NCBI RefSeq assembly: GCF_001476815.1
Contig: NZ_LDSL01000180.1
Span: 1 to 34,554 of the forward strand
Direction: 5' to 3'
DNA: 34,554 nt
Origin: Pseudacidovorax intermedius
Lineage (GTDB): Bacteria; Pseudomonadota; Gammaproteobacteria; Burkholderiales; Burkholderiaceae_C
In this document: positions 1 through 9,478 of the stretch, one piece after another
Layout of the letters: each line of letters starts with the position of its first letter
Numbering within the stretch: the stretch's first letter is position 1
Notes under the pieces: generated by a model
What the model was told of the DNA's origin: nothing
Databases searched by the model: none
What the model saw: the letters and a program-made list of their open reading frames with translations, nothing else
Program-made: the position numbers and the translations under genes

Positions 1-67
1 GCGCTACGACCTGAAGCACGCCGCGTCGCGCACGAAGGCGCCCGCGCCGTGCTTCAGGTCGTAGCGC
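1..67. repeat. 20-bp inverted repeat at the window edge (fold-back)
   Basis: Bases 1-20 are the exact reverse complement of bases 48-67, with a 27-base spacer. Bases 48-67 are ordinary trpA coding sequence (the Arg-Tyr-Asp-Leu-Lys-His region), so bases 1-20 repeat that stretch in reverse instead of continuing the gene. The repeat supplies the stop codon (4-6) that closes the truncated trpA frame. It looks like a contig-end assembly or library artefact. A real inversion at the boundary is possible but less likely. Confidence 0.85.
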
Positions 68-410
68 TCCACCGGGTTGGCATAGCCCATCAGCACCACG
101 GGCGTGGCGCCATCCTGGCGGCGGAACTCGGCCACCATGGCCAGCACCTGTGCCATGCCGATGCCCATGGCCAGCGCGGCCTCGCCGGCCTTCTGGATCA
201 CGGGGCCGTCGGCCATGGGGTCGGAGAAGGGCACGCCCAGCTCGATCACGTCGGCGCCGGCGGCGACCATCGTGTGCATCAGTGCGGGCGTGATGTCGGC
301 CTGCGGGAAGCCGGCCGTCACGTAGGGGATCAGCGCCTTGCGGCCTTCGCCCGCGAGGCGCGCGAAGGTGGTGGCGATGCGCCGGCTGTCCGGCGTCGTG
401 CTGGGGCCGC

Positions 411-414
<4 letters not shown>
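4..414 (-). CDS. trpA: Tryptophan synthase alpha chain, partial (C-terminal part missing)
   Basis: This is the N-terminal half of the alpha subunit, which cleaves indole-3-glycerol phosphate to indole and glyceraldehyde-3-phosphate and passes indole to TrpB in the cytoplasmic alpha2-beta2 complex. Family signatures visible are PYVTAGFP, the catalytic-Glu region [19 protein letters not shown] and the MGYANP strand. The start ATG (414-412) overlaps the trpB stop as ATGA, which implies translational coupling. About 130 residues are trustworthy, against roughly 265-270 for the whole protein. After VRDAA the frame runs into the fold-back at 1-20 and ends in an artificial CFRS plus stop. The usual continuation (DAGVDG-type loop 6) is absent. 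I read this as truncation at a sequence edge, not a natural pseudogene. Confidence 0.93.
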
Positions 415-1673
<1,259 letters not shown>

Positions 1674-1691
1674 GGCGATCGTGAAGATGGC

Positions 1692-1758
1692 GCCGGTGCG
1701 GGAGGCACCGGCAGAACGATAGGTTCGGGATCGCGCCGGGCAGGACGCGCAGGTCCTG
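1692..1758 (-). other. Hairpins in the trpF-trpB gap
   Basis: Bases 1692-1699 and 1705-1712 form a perfect 8-bp stem with a 5-base loop, ending 18 bases before the trpB start codon. A weaker 6-bp stem pairs 1741-1746 with 1753-1758. No run of U follows and no short ORF with Trp codons is present, so a terminator or Trp attenuator is not supported. An mRNA processing or translation-tuning element is possible. Confidence 0.4.
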
Positions 1759-1792
1759 GCGGTGCAGCCGGCGGGCGCGAGCGCCGTGCGGC

Positions 1793-2485
1793 TCAGCGGG
1801 CTGGGAGGGCGTCGGCCGCGCGCACGGCGGCGACGAACTCGCGGATCTTGTCGCCGTCCTTGATGCCCTTGGCCGCCTCGACGCCCGAGCTCACATCAAC
1901 CGACAGCGACCGGCAGCGCGGGCGCAGCAGCGCAATGCCATCGCCCACGTTTGCAGGCGCGAGTCCACCACTCAAGACGAGGTGAGCGTCGACGGCGGTT
2001 GGAAGCAGTGACCAATCGAAGACCTTGCCGGCACCGCCATAGCCGTCGACGTGCGCGTCGAGCAGGATGGCGCTGGCCTGGGAAAAAGAAGCCGCGTAGT
2101 TTAAGAGGTCGAAGCCGGCCCCTGCCGCGCCCAGGGGGATGCGCGCGGCGCGCAGCCAGCGGTGGCGGCCGTCGCCGCTGGCCGCGCGGCACTGCGCGGG
2201 CGTTTCGTCGCCGTGGAACTGGGCCATCGCGCCCGGCACCGCCGCCAGCGCGGCCATGACCTGCGCCGGCGCCTCGTTGACGAAGAGCAGCACCGGCACC
2301 ACGAAGGGCGGCAGCCGCCGCGCCAGCTCGGCGGCACGTTCCACCGTCACGGCGCGCGGGCTCTTCGCGTAGAGCACGAAGCCCACCGCGTCGGCGCCCG
2401 CGTCCACGGCCGCATCCACGTCCTGCTCGCGCGTCAGGCCGCAGATCTTGATGCGGGTGCGGGGGGCGTCGGTCATGACGGGCAT
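1793..2485 (-). CDS. trpF: Phosphoribosylanthranilate isomerase
   Basis: TIM-barrel enzyme of tryptophan synthesis that isomerises N-(5-phosphoribosyl)anthranilate to the 1-deoxyribulose form (Amadori rearrangement). The catalytic cysteine is C15 in KICGLT. The catalytic aspartate is D143 in [13 protein letters not shown]. The [12 protein letters not shown] and VDVSSGVE phosphate-binding segments are intact. Length is 230 aa from the ATG at 2485. A second ATG at 2476 (MTDAPRT) is equally plausible, and neither has a clear Shine-Dalgarno sequence. The start lies 8 bases past the truA stop, so it is probably translated by reinitiation in a fimV-truA-trpF-trpB-trpA transcript. Confidence 0.95.
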   Translation of the reverse strand: MPVMTDAPRTRIKICGLTREQDVDAAVDAGADAVGFVLYAKSPRAVTVERAAELARRLPPFVVPVLLFVNEAPAQVMAALAAVPGAMAQFHGDETPAQCRAASGDGRHRWLRAARIPLGAAGAGFDLLNYAASFSQASAILLDAHVDGYGGAGKVFDWSLLPTAVDAHLVLSGGLAPANVGDGIALLRPRCRSLSVDVSSGVEAAKGIKDGDKIREFVAAVRAADALPAR

Positions 2486-2493
2486 CGTGTTTT

Positions 2494-3306
2494 TCAGGGC
2501 AGGTTTTCGCAGTCGGCGAGTTCGGCGCCGAGGGTGACTTCGGGGGGCAGGCCCCAGGCGGCGTCGTACATGGGCCCGAGGAAATACAGCCCGTCGGCCG
2601 CGAAGGTGGGCGCCGCCGCCTGCCGGCTGCGGGCGTCGCGCACCTCGCGCAGCCAGTCGGGCGCCGCATGGCCCTGGCCCACGCGCACCAGGCAGCCCAT
2701 GATGTTGCGGATCATGTGGTGCAGGAAGGCGTCGGCCTCGAAGTCGAAATGCCAGCGGCAGCGCTCGGCCGTGCCGATCCGCGCGATGGCGATGCGCCGC
2801 ACGGTCTTGACCGGCGATTTCGCCTGGCAGGCCGAGGCGCGGAAGGAACTGAAGTCGTGCTCGCCCAGCAGGTGCGCCGCGGCAGCGCGCATGGCCTCGC
2901 CGTCCAGCGCATGCATCGACCAGCCCACCTTGCCCGCGTCCAGGCTCGGCCGCACCGGCGATTGGGAAAGCACGTAGCGGTAGCGCCGCCCCAGCGCCGC
3001 CGCGCGGCAATGGAAGCTGTCGGGCACCGGCTGCGCCCACTGCACGGCAATGTCCCCGGGCAGGAAGCGGTTCGGCCCGCGCACCCAGGAGAAGGGCACG
3101 CGGTCGATGTCGGTGTCGAAGTGCACCACCTGCATCCAGCCGTGCACGCCGGCGTCGGTGCGGCCGGCGCACAGCGTGCCGATGCGCCGCTCGGTGAAGC
3201 GGGCGAGGGCGAGCTCGAGCTGGTCCTGCACCGTTCGGCCGGAGGGCTGGCTCTGCCAGCCGTCATAGGCGCGGCCGTCGTAGCGGACGCCGAGGGCCAG
3301 CCGCAT
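2494..3306 (-). CDS. truA: tRNA pseudouridine(38-40) synthase
   Basis: Converts uridines 38-40 of the tRNA anticodon arm to pseudouridine. The catalytic aspartate is D51 in AGRTDAGVHG. The FHCRAAALGRRYRYV and FLHHMIRNIMGCLV family blocks are present. At 270 aa it has the normal family length. The ATG at 3306 begins 3 bases after the fimV stop, so translation is probably coupled to fimV. The truA-trpF pairing is common in beta-proteobacteria and reflects shared transcription, not a shared pathway. Confidence 0.96.
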   Translation of the reverse strand: MRLALGVRYDGRAYDGWQSQPSGRTVQDQLELALARFTERRIGTLCAGRTDAGVHGWMQVVHFDTDIDRVPFSWVRGPNRFLPGDIAVQWAQPVPDSFHCRAAALGRRYRYVLSQSPVRPSLDAGKVGWSMHALDGEAMRAAAAHLLGEHDFSSFRASACQAKSPVKTVRRIAIARIGTAERCRWHFDFEADAFLHHMIRNIMGCLVRVGQGHAAPDWLREVRDARSRQAAAPTFAADGLYFLGPMYDAAWGLPPEVTLGAELADCENLP

Positions 3307-3309
3307 GCG

Positions 3310-6123
3310 TCAGCGCAGTTCGTCGAGCAGCCGGCGTGCCTCTTCCTGCACCGCGCCGCTGCTGTCGGCGACGATTTCCTCCAGCAGCGTGCGGGCGCCG
3401 TCGGGGTCGCCCAGGGCGTGCAGCTCGCGCGCCAGCGACAGCTTCACGCTGTCGGCGCTCTCGCCCGGGCCGGCGTCGATGCCGGTCGGGATGTTGAGCT
3501 GCAGGTCCATCGGCTGCGTGTCGGCAGGGCCGGTCATGGATGCGTGGAAGTCGCGGCTGAAGATGTCGGCGCCGCCCATCGACAGCGGCGCACGTAGCGT
3601 CGCCGGCTCGGTGCGCAGGTCGTCCGGCGGCAGGTGCGGGCCGCCGTGCGGCTCCAGCTCGGCCGGCGCGGTGTCGAAGTCGTTGCTCAGGTCGCGCATC
3701 GGCTCGTGGCGCAGCGGCGCGGGAATGGTCGGCTCGTCGCTCGCAGTGCGCAGGCTCGGCGGCAGCGTGGGCGGCGCCGGCGGCTGGGTGGCCGCACCGA
3801 AGCCGGAGGGCTCGATGCCGATGTCCTTGTGCGCCGCCGCCAGCGGGTTGAAGCCGGGCGGGGCCGCTGCCGGCGAAGGCGCCGGTGCCGGTGGCTGCGT
3901 GGTGGGCGCATCGGCTGGCGGCAGGTCCAGGTCCAGGTCGAAGTCCAGCGGCGCGACCGAGGGCAGGAAGCCCTGTGACTTGGATTCCTCCGTCGCCAGG
4001 GCGGCGTCGAGCGCCGCGCCGCCCGCCAGACCCGCGGCCGCCGCCGACGCGGCGCCCGAGCCGGCCGGCGGCCGCAGCGGCGCATCGCCGGCCGACAGGC
4101 CGTTGTCGTAGAGCGGGTTGTCCGGATCGAGCCCGCGGCCCAGTTCCTGTGCACGGCTCCAGTCGGCGCCCTTGCCGTCGGTCAGGCTGCGCAGTTCGAG
4201 CGCCAGCAGTTCGAAGGCACGGGCGTCGCGCCGGCGCGCATAGATCTCGAGCAGCTTGACCTGGACGGCAGTGCGCTCCGGTGCCGCGCGCAGGGCTTCC
4301 TTGAGGATTTCCTCGGCCTGCAGGTCACGGCCGTAGGCCAGGTAGACATCGGCCTCGGCCACCGGATCCACGTCGCCGGCATCGAGCTGGCTGGGCGAAT
4401 AGTGCAGCGAGGACGCGCCGCCGTGGTCGTCCCGGGTGTCGACGGTGGCGCCGCCGCTGCCGCCGATGTAGCCCTCCTTCTGAAGGCTTTCGGGGAACAT
4501 GCTGTCCGCCGCGTCGTTCTGCTTCTTCCGGCGCCGCCGTGCGGCGGCCAGCGCCAGCAGAAGGAGCAGCAGCACCACGGCACCGCCACCCAGCAGCAAC
4601 GGCTGGGCGAGCAGGGAGGCGAGGAAGCCGTCGTCATCTGCCGCCGCCGCGGCGGCCGGCGGCGTGGCGGGCGCAGGCGCCGGCCGGGGGGCTGCCGCGC
4701 CCGAGGCGGCGGCCGACGCGGGCGCGGCGGGCGTGGTGGCCGTGCCGGCACCCGCCGGCGACGAAGCGCCGGCCAGGGGCGCCGGCGCTGCGGCACCCGC
4801 AGGCGCCGGGACCGTCGCCGTGCCAGCCGCGCCAGGTGCGGGCGCGGCCGAACTGGCGGTCCCGGCCGGGACCGGCGCGGCCGCTGCCGGGTTCGCGGGG
4901 CTGGCGGGCGCCGGCACCGGCGCGGCGGACGAACTGCCGGTCGTGCCCTGGAGCCGGTTCAGTTCCTCGATGTTGCGAGACAGCTCGGCCACGCGGGTGT
5001 TCGATTCCTGCGCCTGGCGCTCGCGGGCCAGGCGTTCCTCGGGCTGGCCCGGGGCGTTGCCGCGCGAGATGGTCAGGCGGTCCGGCGAGGCGGCGGCCGC
5101 GGCCCGGTCCTGCACGTTGGCCTGCAGGCCGCCGGAGGACTGGCGGTCGGCACCGCCGACGTTCATCGTCGGTGCATTGCCCGCCAGGCGCTGGCGGTAG
5201 CTGTTGAAGTCGCGGCTCTGGGCCACGATGGTGCGGCGGGCTTCCTCGGGCGGCGTGGCGCGGGCGTCCTCGGCCGAGGGCATCTGCAGCACGGCCCCTG
5301 CCCGCAGGCGGTTGACGTTGTTGCCCGCGAAGGCCGAGGGATTGGCCCGGAGCATGGCCACCAGCATCTGGTCGAGCGAGACGTCGGCCGGCTTGCTGGC
5401 CGCGGCGATGCCGCCGGCCGTGTCGCCGCGGCGCACCGCGACGGCGCCAGCGGCCGGCACCGGGGGCGCCGAGACCGGGGGCGCCGCAGCAGGGGCGGGT
5501 GCCGGCGGCACGGCGACGGCCGCCGGCGCTTCGGCCGGCACGGGCCGGCGACGGTTGCCGGCGGAGGCGGGCGCCGACACCTGCGGCGGCAGCGGTGCGA
5601 CCTGGCGCTCGCTCGTGGTGCCAGCGGCAGTGCCGGGCGGGGCGGACGCACTCGGTGCCACGGGCGGCGGATCGATCAGCGCGGTGTAGTCGCGCATCAG
5701 CCGTCCGCTGGGGGAATTGGCTTCCAGCAGGATGTCGACGAAGGGATCGTTCATCGGCCGGATGCCGGTGAGGCTGACCACGTAGCCGTTGCCCCGCCGC
5801 TGGACCGTGCTGCGCACGCCGTTGAGCGCGTCCGAGAAGCCCATGCCCGCCCGCTGGAAGGCCTGCGGCGGCGCCAGCCGCACCTGCAGGTTGGCGGCCT
5901 CGGCCGGGGTGACCTCGGTCACTTCCACTTCGGCGCGCAGCGGCTCGCCCAGGGACGACAGCACGTTGAGCCGGCCGAGCGTCAGGGCATCGGCCTGCGT
6001 GCCCCACAGCCCGCAGGCGGCCGCAACCGCCAGCGCAAGGGAGGAAATTCGAAACCGGCGCGGGGCCGCCGCTGCGGCGCCTTCGCACCGAACGGCCTGC
6101 GCCGGCGGCGAGAGTCTTGTCAT
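3310..6123 (-). CDS. fimV: FimV/HubP-like polar hub and pilus-assembly protein
   Basis: Large inner-membrane protein of the FimV/HubP family, known to organise cell-pole proteins and type IV pilus assembly. Measured from the ATG at 6123 (937 aa): signal peptide with probable cleavage after ADA at about residue 46; conserved N-terminal domain with LNVLSSLGEPLRAEVEV; LysM-like peptidoglycan-binding segment at about 228-283; charged coiled-coil stretch at about 365-393; Ala/Pro-rich linker at about 395-495; one membrane helix at about 508-529 followed by an Arg/Lys cluster; a cytoplasmic tetratricopeptide-like FimV repeat at about 585-650; acidic linker; and the conserved C-terminal FimV motif (KLSLARELHALGDPDGARTLLEEI). 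A TTG start at 6180 would add 19 residues ahead of the signal peptide and is less likely. It lies between asd and truA. Confidence 0.92.
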   Translation of the reverse strand: MTRLSPPAQAVRCEGAAAAAPRRFRISSLALAVAAACGLWGTQADALTLGRLNVLSSLGEPLRAEVEVTEVTPAEAANLQVRLAPPQAFQRAGMGFSDALNGVRSTVQRRGNGYVVSLTGIRPMNDPFVDILLEANSPSGRLMRDYTALIDPPPVAPSASAPPGTAAGTTSERQVAPLPPQVSAPASAGNRRRPVPAEAPAAVAVPPAPAPAAAPPVSAPPVPAAGAVAVRRGDTAGGIAAASKPADVSLDQMLVAMLRANPSAFAGNNVNRLRAGAVLQMPSAEDARATPPEEARRTIVAQSRDFNSYRQRLAGNAPTMNVGGADRQSSGGLQANVQDRAAAAASPDRLTISRGNAPGQPEERLARERQAQESNTRVAELSRNIEELNRLQGTTGSSSAAPVPAPASPANPAAAAPVPAGTASSAAPAPGAAGTATVPAPAGAAAPAPLAGASSPAGAGTATTPAAPASAAASGAAAPRPAPAPATPPAAAAAADDDGFLASLLAQPLLLGGGAVVLLLLLLALAAARRRRKKQNDAADSMFPESLQKEGYIGGSGGATVDTRDDHGGASSLHYSPSQLDAGDVDPVAEADVYLAYGRDLQAEEILKEALRAAPERTAVQVKLLEIYARRRDARAFELLALELRSLTDGKGADWSRAQELGRGLDPDNPLYDNGLSAGDAPLRPPAGSGAASAAAAGLAGGAALDAALATEESKSQGFLPSVAPLDFDLDLDLPPADAPTTQPPAPAPSPAAAPPGFNPLAAAHKDIGIEPSGFGAATQPPAPPTLPPSLRTASDEPTIPAPLRHEPMRDLSNDFDTAPAELEPHGGPHLPPDDLRTEPATLRAPLSMGGADIFSRDFHASMTGPADTQPMDLQLNIPTGIDAGPGESADSVKLSLARELHALGDPDGARTLLEEIVADSSGAVQEEARRLLDELR

Positions 6124-6186
6124 GCTGTCGCGGGCCGTGCCCGATAAATGTAAGTAGACGTTAACACTCGCGCTGCTCAATCACAA

Positions 6187-6214
6187 GGCGCCCCGTCGTC
6201 GGGGCCGGGGCGCC
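6187..6214 (-). terminator. Candidate terminator of asd
   Basis: Bases 6187-6194 and 6207-6214 form a perfect 8-bp GC stem with a 12-base loop. On the minus strand it is followed by TTGTGATT, a weak U tract. It lies 52 bases after the asd stop and before fimV, so it may separate the two genes or only dampen readthrough. Confidence 0.45.
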
Positions 6215-6228
6215 GTGTTCGGTGCCGG

Positions 6229-6259
6229 CGTCGTGCGTCGCCGTTCGCCACGCACGACG
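6229..6259. repeat. Second hairpin between asd and fimV
   Basis: Bases 6229-6238 and 6250-6259 are a perfect 10-bp inverted repeat with an 11-base loop, beginning 7 bases after the asd stop codon. There is no U tract. It could protect the 3' end of the asd message or act together with the hairpin at 6187-6214. Confidence 0.5.
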
Positions 6260-6265
6260 GCGGGC

Positions 6266-7396
6266 TCAGGCCTCCAGCAGGATGCGCAGCATGCGGCGCA
6301 GCGGTTCGGCCGCGCCCCACAGCAACTGGTCGCCGATGGTAAAGGCACCGAGGTACTCCGGTCCCATGGCCATCTTTCGCAGCCGGCCGACCGGGATGGT
6401 CATGGTGCCGGTCACGGCGACCGGCGTCAGATCCTTCAGCGTGGCCTCGCGCGTATTGGGCACCACCTTCACCCAGTCGTTGTCGGCCGCGATCATGGCC
6501 TCGATGTCGGCCAGCGGCACGTCCTTCTTCAGCTTGAAGGTCAGCGCCTGGCTGTGGCAGCGCATCGCGCCCACGCGCACGCAGAAGCCGTCGACCGGCA
6601 CGGCGGGGCTGCCGAAGCCCTCGCCCTGGCCGAGGATCTTGTTGGTCTCGGCCATGCCCTTCCATTCTTCCTTGGACATGCCGTTGCCCAGGTCCTTGTC
6701 GATCCAGGGGATCAGCGAGCCGCCCAGGGGCACGCCGAAGTTGGCGGTTTCGTCGCCCGACAGGCTGCGCTGCCTGGCGATGACCTGGCGGTCGATCTCG
6801 AGGATGGCGCTCTTCGGGTCGTCGAGCAGGGCCTTCACTTCGCTGTAGAGCGTGCCGTACTGCGTGAGCAGTTCGCGCATGTGCTGGGCGCCGCCGCCCG
6901 ATGCGGCCTGGTAGGTCTGGGTGCTCATCCACTCGACCAGGCCCGCCTTGTAGAGCGCGCCCACACCCATCAGCATGCAGCTGACGGTGCAGTTGCCGCC
7001 GATCCAGTTGCGGCCGCCGTCGGCGAGCGCGTTCTTGATCACGGGCATGTTCACGGGGTCGAGCACGATGACCGCGTCGTCCTTCATGCGCAGGGTGGAG
7101 GCGGCGTCGATCCAGTGGCCCTTCCAGCCGGCGGCGCGCAGCTTGGGGAAGACCTCGGTGGTGTAGTCGCCGCCCTGGGCGGTGATGACGATCTCGCAGC
7201 GCTTGAGCTGCTCGATGTCGAAGGCGTCCTGAAGCGTGGTCTCGTTCTTCGCCATGGCGGGCGCCTTGCCGCCGGCGTTGGAGGTGGAGAAGAACAGCGG
7301 CTCGATCAGGTCGAAATCCTTCTCGGCCACCATGCGGTCCATCAGGACCGAGCCGACCATGCCGCGCCAGCCGACCAAACCTACCAACTTGCTCAT
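6266..7396 (-). CDS. asd: Aspartate-semialdehyde dehydrogenase
   Basis: NADPH-dependent enzyme that reduces aspartyl-4-phosphate to aspartate-4-semialdehyde, the branch point to lysine/diaminopimelate, threonine, isoleucine and methionine. It is 376 aa from [10 protein letters not shown] and resembles the E. coli-type enzyme. The nucleotide-binding glycine motif is [10 protein letters not shown], the catalytic cysteine is C136 in GGNCTVS, and the substrate Arg and catalytic His are R274 and H281 in [11 protein letters not shown]. The start is set by Shine-Dalgarno sequence GAAAGGG, 8 bases before the ATG. It sits in its own transcription unit behind the leuB terminator, preceded by an unusual leader (7403-7623) that carries a Thr/Ile/Lys-rich short ORF and alternative hairpins. 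Confidence 0.97.
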   Translation of the reverse strand: MSKLVGLVGWRGMVGSVLMDRMVAEKDFDLIEPLFFSTSNAGGKAPAMAKNETTLQDAFDIEQLKRCEIVITAQGGDYTTEVFPKLRAAGWKGHWIDAASTLRMKDDAVIVLDPVNMPVIKNALADGGRNWIGGNCTVSCMLMGVGALYKAGLVEWMSTQTYQAASGGGAQHMRELLTQYGTLYSEVKALLDDPKSAILEIDRQVIARQRSLSGDETANFGVPLGGSLIPWIDKDLGNGMSKEEWKGMAETNKILGQGEGFGSPAVPVDGFCVRVGAMRCHSQALTFKLKKDVPLADIEAMIAADNDWVKVVPNTREATLKDLTPVAVTGTMTIPVGRLRKMAMGPEYLGAFTIGDQLLWGAAEPLRRMLRILLEA

Positions 7397-7402
7397 GTCA
7401 AA

Positions 7403-7446
7403 AGCCCTTTCAGAGTCAAACAAAGAAGACCGCGGCGAAAGGGGCT
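7403..7446 (-). promoter_or_regulatory. Possible sequestration of the asd Shine-Dalgarno sequence
   Basis: In the asd transcript, AGCCCCUUUC (7446 down to 7437) can pair with the Shine-Dalgarno region GAAAGGGCU (7411 down to 7403). Seven pairs are contiguous, extending to nine with one bulged C, and the loop is 25 bases. The pairing would hide the asd ribosome-binding site. It abuts the hairpin at 7445-7473, so the two could act together. This is a sequence-complementarity prediction only. Confidence 0.4.
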
Positions 7447-7500
7447 GGCCCCGCCTGGCTCGTCCGGGGCCAGGGGGAAGGCACGCGCGACGAACCAGGC
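7445..7500 (-). promoter_or_regulatory. Candidate attenuator: two alternative RNA helices before asd
   Basis: Helix A pairs 7465-7473 with 7445-7453 (9 perfect pairs, 11-base loop 7454-7464). Helix B pairs 7489-7500 with 7453-7464 (12 pairs including one G-U), using the whole loop of helix A. Helix B's 5' arm begins 5 bases after the stop codon of the Thr/Ile/Lys short ORF. A ribosome that reaches the stop would cover it, while one stalled on the Thr codons would leave it free. This is the geometry of a ribosome-mediated attenuator. The tail after helix A is only CCCCUUUC, so factor-independent termination would be weak. Confidence 0.5.
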
Positions 7501-7504
7501 TGGG

Positions 7505-7609
7505 TCAGCCCTTAATGGTCGTCGTGGTTTTGGTGATGGATGCGCGCACGGCAGTGCCGGCCTGGGCGGCGGGCACGGTGTTCAGGACGAACGGGCGGGC
7601 GGCAAACAT
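7505..7609 (-). CDS. Putative asd leader peptide (34 aa, Thr/Ile/Lys-rich)
   Basis: Short ORF in the 5' region of asd. It begins at ATG 7609-7607 and ends at TGA 7507-7505. Residues 25-33 read ITKTTTTIK (codons ATC ACC AAA ACC ACG ACG ACC ATT AAG), so nine consecutive residues are Thr, Ile or Lys. All three are end products of the pathway that Asd feeds. The enterobacterial thrL leader peptide has a comparable Thr/Ile run. A TACAAT -10 box ends 8 bases before the ATG, so the transcript probably starts at or near the start codon and the ORF would be leaderless. The peptide itself is not expected to have a cellular role; its translation would sense charged tRNAs. It is not a recognised family. 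Confidence 0.6.
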   Translation of the reverse strand: MFAARPFVLNTVPAAQAGTAVRASITKTTTTIKG

Positions 7610-7617
7610 GGGGCGCG

Positions 7618-7623
7618 ATTGTA
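7618..7623 (-). promoter_or_regulatory. Probable -10 box of the asd transcription unit
   Basis: TACAAT on the minus strand matches the sigma-70 -10 consensus at 5 of 6 positions and follows directly after the leuB terminator. No good -35 is present: the hexamer at 17-base spacing is TGTAGG. Transcription would start near 7611-7609, essentially at the leader-peptide ATG. Confidence 0.5.
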
Positions 7624-7649
7624 GCGCGTGGCGGTGCTGTCCTACATGC

Positions 7650-7673
7650 AAAACGGCCCCGAAGGGCCGTTTT
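7650..7673 (-). terminator. Terminator of the leuCDB operon
   Basis: Perfect 10-bp stem (7650-7659 with 7664-7673) around a UUCG loop on the minus strand, with A tract before and U tract after. It starts 37 bases after the leuB stop codon and isolates asd transcription from leu transcription. Confidence 0.9.
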
Positions 7674-7710
7674 CAAACGGATGTCGCGCGCGCCCCACGG
7701 GGCAGGGCAC

Positions 7711-8781
<1,071 letters not shown>

Positions 8782-8809
8782 AAGTGGTGTTTCTGTGAGG
8801 GTGAAAGGG

Positions 8810-9460
8810 TCAGGCGATCATCTGGTGCGCGAGCCAGGGCTTGGCCGCCAGCCGCTCGGCTTCGAAGGCCTTGATCTTGTCCTTGTGGCGCAGCGTCAGG
8901 CCGATGTCGTCCAGGCCGTTCATCAGGCAGTAGCGGCGGAAGGGCTGCACCTCGAAGGGCAGTTCCTCGCCATCGGGCTTGACCACCACCTGGCGCTCCA
9001 GGTCGACGGTCAGCTCGTAGCCCGGGAAGGCGAAGACCTCGTCGAAGAGCCTGGCCACGGTGGCCTCCGGCAGCACGATGGGCAGCAGGCCGTTCTTGAA
9101 GCTGTTGTTGAAGAAGATGTCGGCGAAGCTGGGCGCGAGGATGGCGCGGAAGCCGTACTGGTCGAGCGCCCAGGGCGCGTGCTCGCGGCTGGAGCCGCAG
9201 CCGAAGTTCTTGCGCGCGAGCAGCACCGAGGCGCCCTGGTAGCGCGGCTGGTTCAGCACGAAGTCCGGGTTGGGCTTGCGGCTGGCCGGGTCCATGCCGG
9301 GCTCGCCATGGTCCAGGTAGCGCCATTCGTCGAACAGGTTGGGGCCGAAGCCGGTGCGCTTGATCGACTTGAGGAACTGCTTGGGGATGATGGCGTCGGT
9401 GTCGACGTTCTCGCGGTCCATCGGGGCGACGAGGCCCTTGTGCACGGTGAATTTCTGCAT
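8810..9460 (-). CDS. leuD: 3-isopropylmalate dehydratase small subunit
   Basis: Small (swivel-domain) subunit of isopropylmalate isomerase, which with LeuC converts 2-isopropylmalate to 3-isopropylmalate. It is 216 aa. Family motifs are the N-terminal [19 protein letters not shown], the [13 protein letters not shown] loop that contributes substrate-binding residues, and [17 protein letters not shown]. Shine-Dalgarno GGGAGCA precedes the ATG. It lies 18 bases after leuC and 28 before leuB, as expected for an operon expressing both subunits together. Confidence 0.98.
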   Translation of the reverse strand: MQKFTVHKGLVAPMDRENVDTDAIIPKQFLKSIKRTGFGPNLFDEWRYLDHGEPGMDPASRKPNPDFVLNQPRYQGASVLLARKNFGCGSSREHAPWALDQYGFRAILAPSFADIFFNNSFKNGLLPIVLPEATVARLFDEVFAFPGYELTVDLERQVVVKPDGEELPFEVQPFRRYCLMNGLDDIGLTLRHKDKIKAFEAERLAAKPWLAHQMIA

Positions 9461-9478
9461 GGTGTCTGCTCCCTGGCT

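Noticed and set aside
1674-1792. Tryptophan leader peptide or attenuator between trpF and trpB
   Set aside because: There is no ATG on the minus strand in the gap and no Trp codon run. Only hairpins are present.
4539-5000. Tandem repeat DNA in the fimV linker
   Set aside because: The stretch is Ala/Pro codon-biased low complexity without a regular repeat period; it is the normal FimV linker.
7394-7623. Lysine riboswitch in the asd leader
   Set aside because: Asd is a known riboswitch target in other phyla, but the roughly 215-base leader here lacks a five-way-junction layout and contains a coding leader ORF instead.
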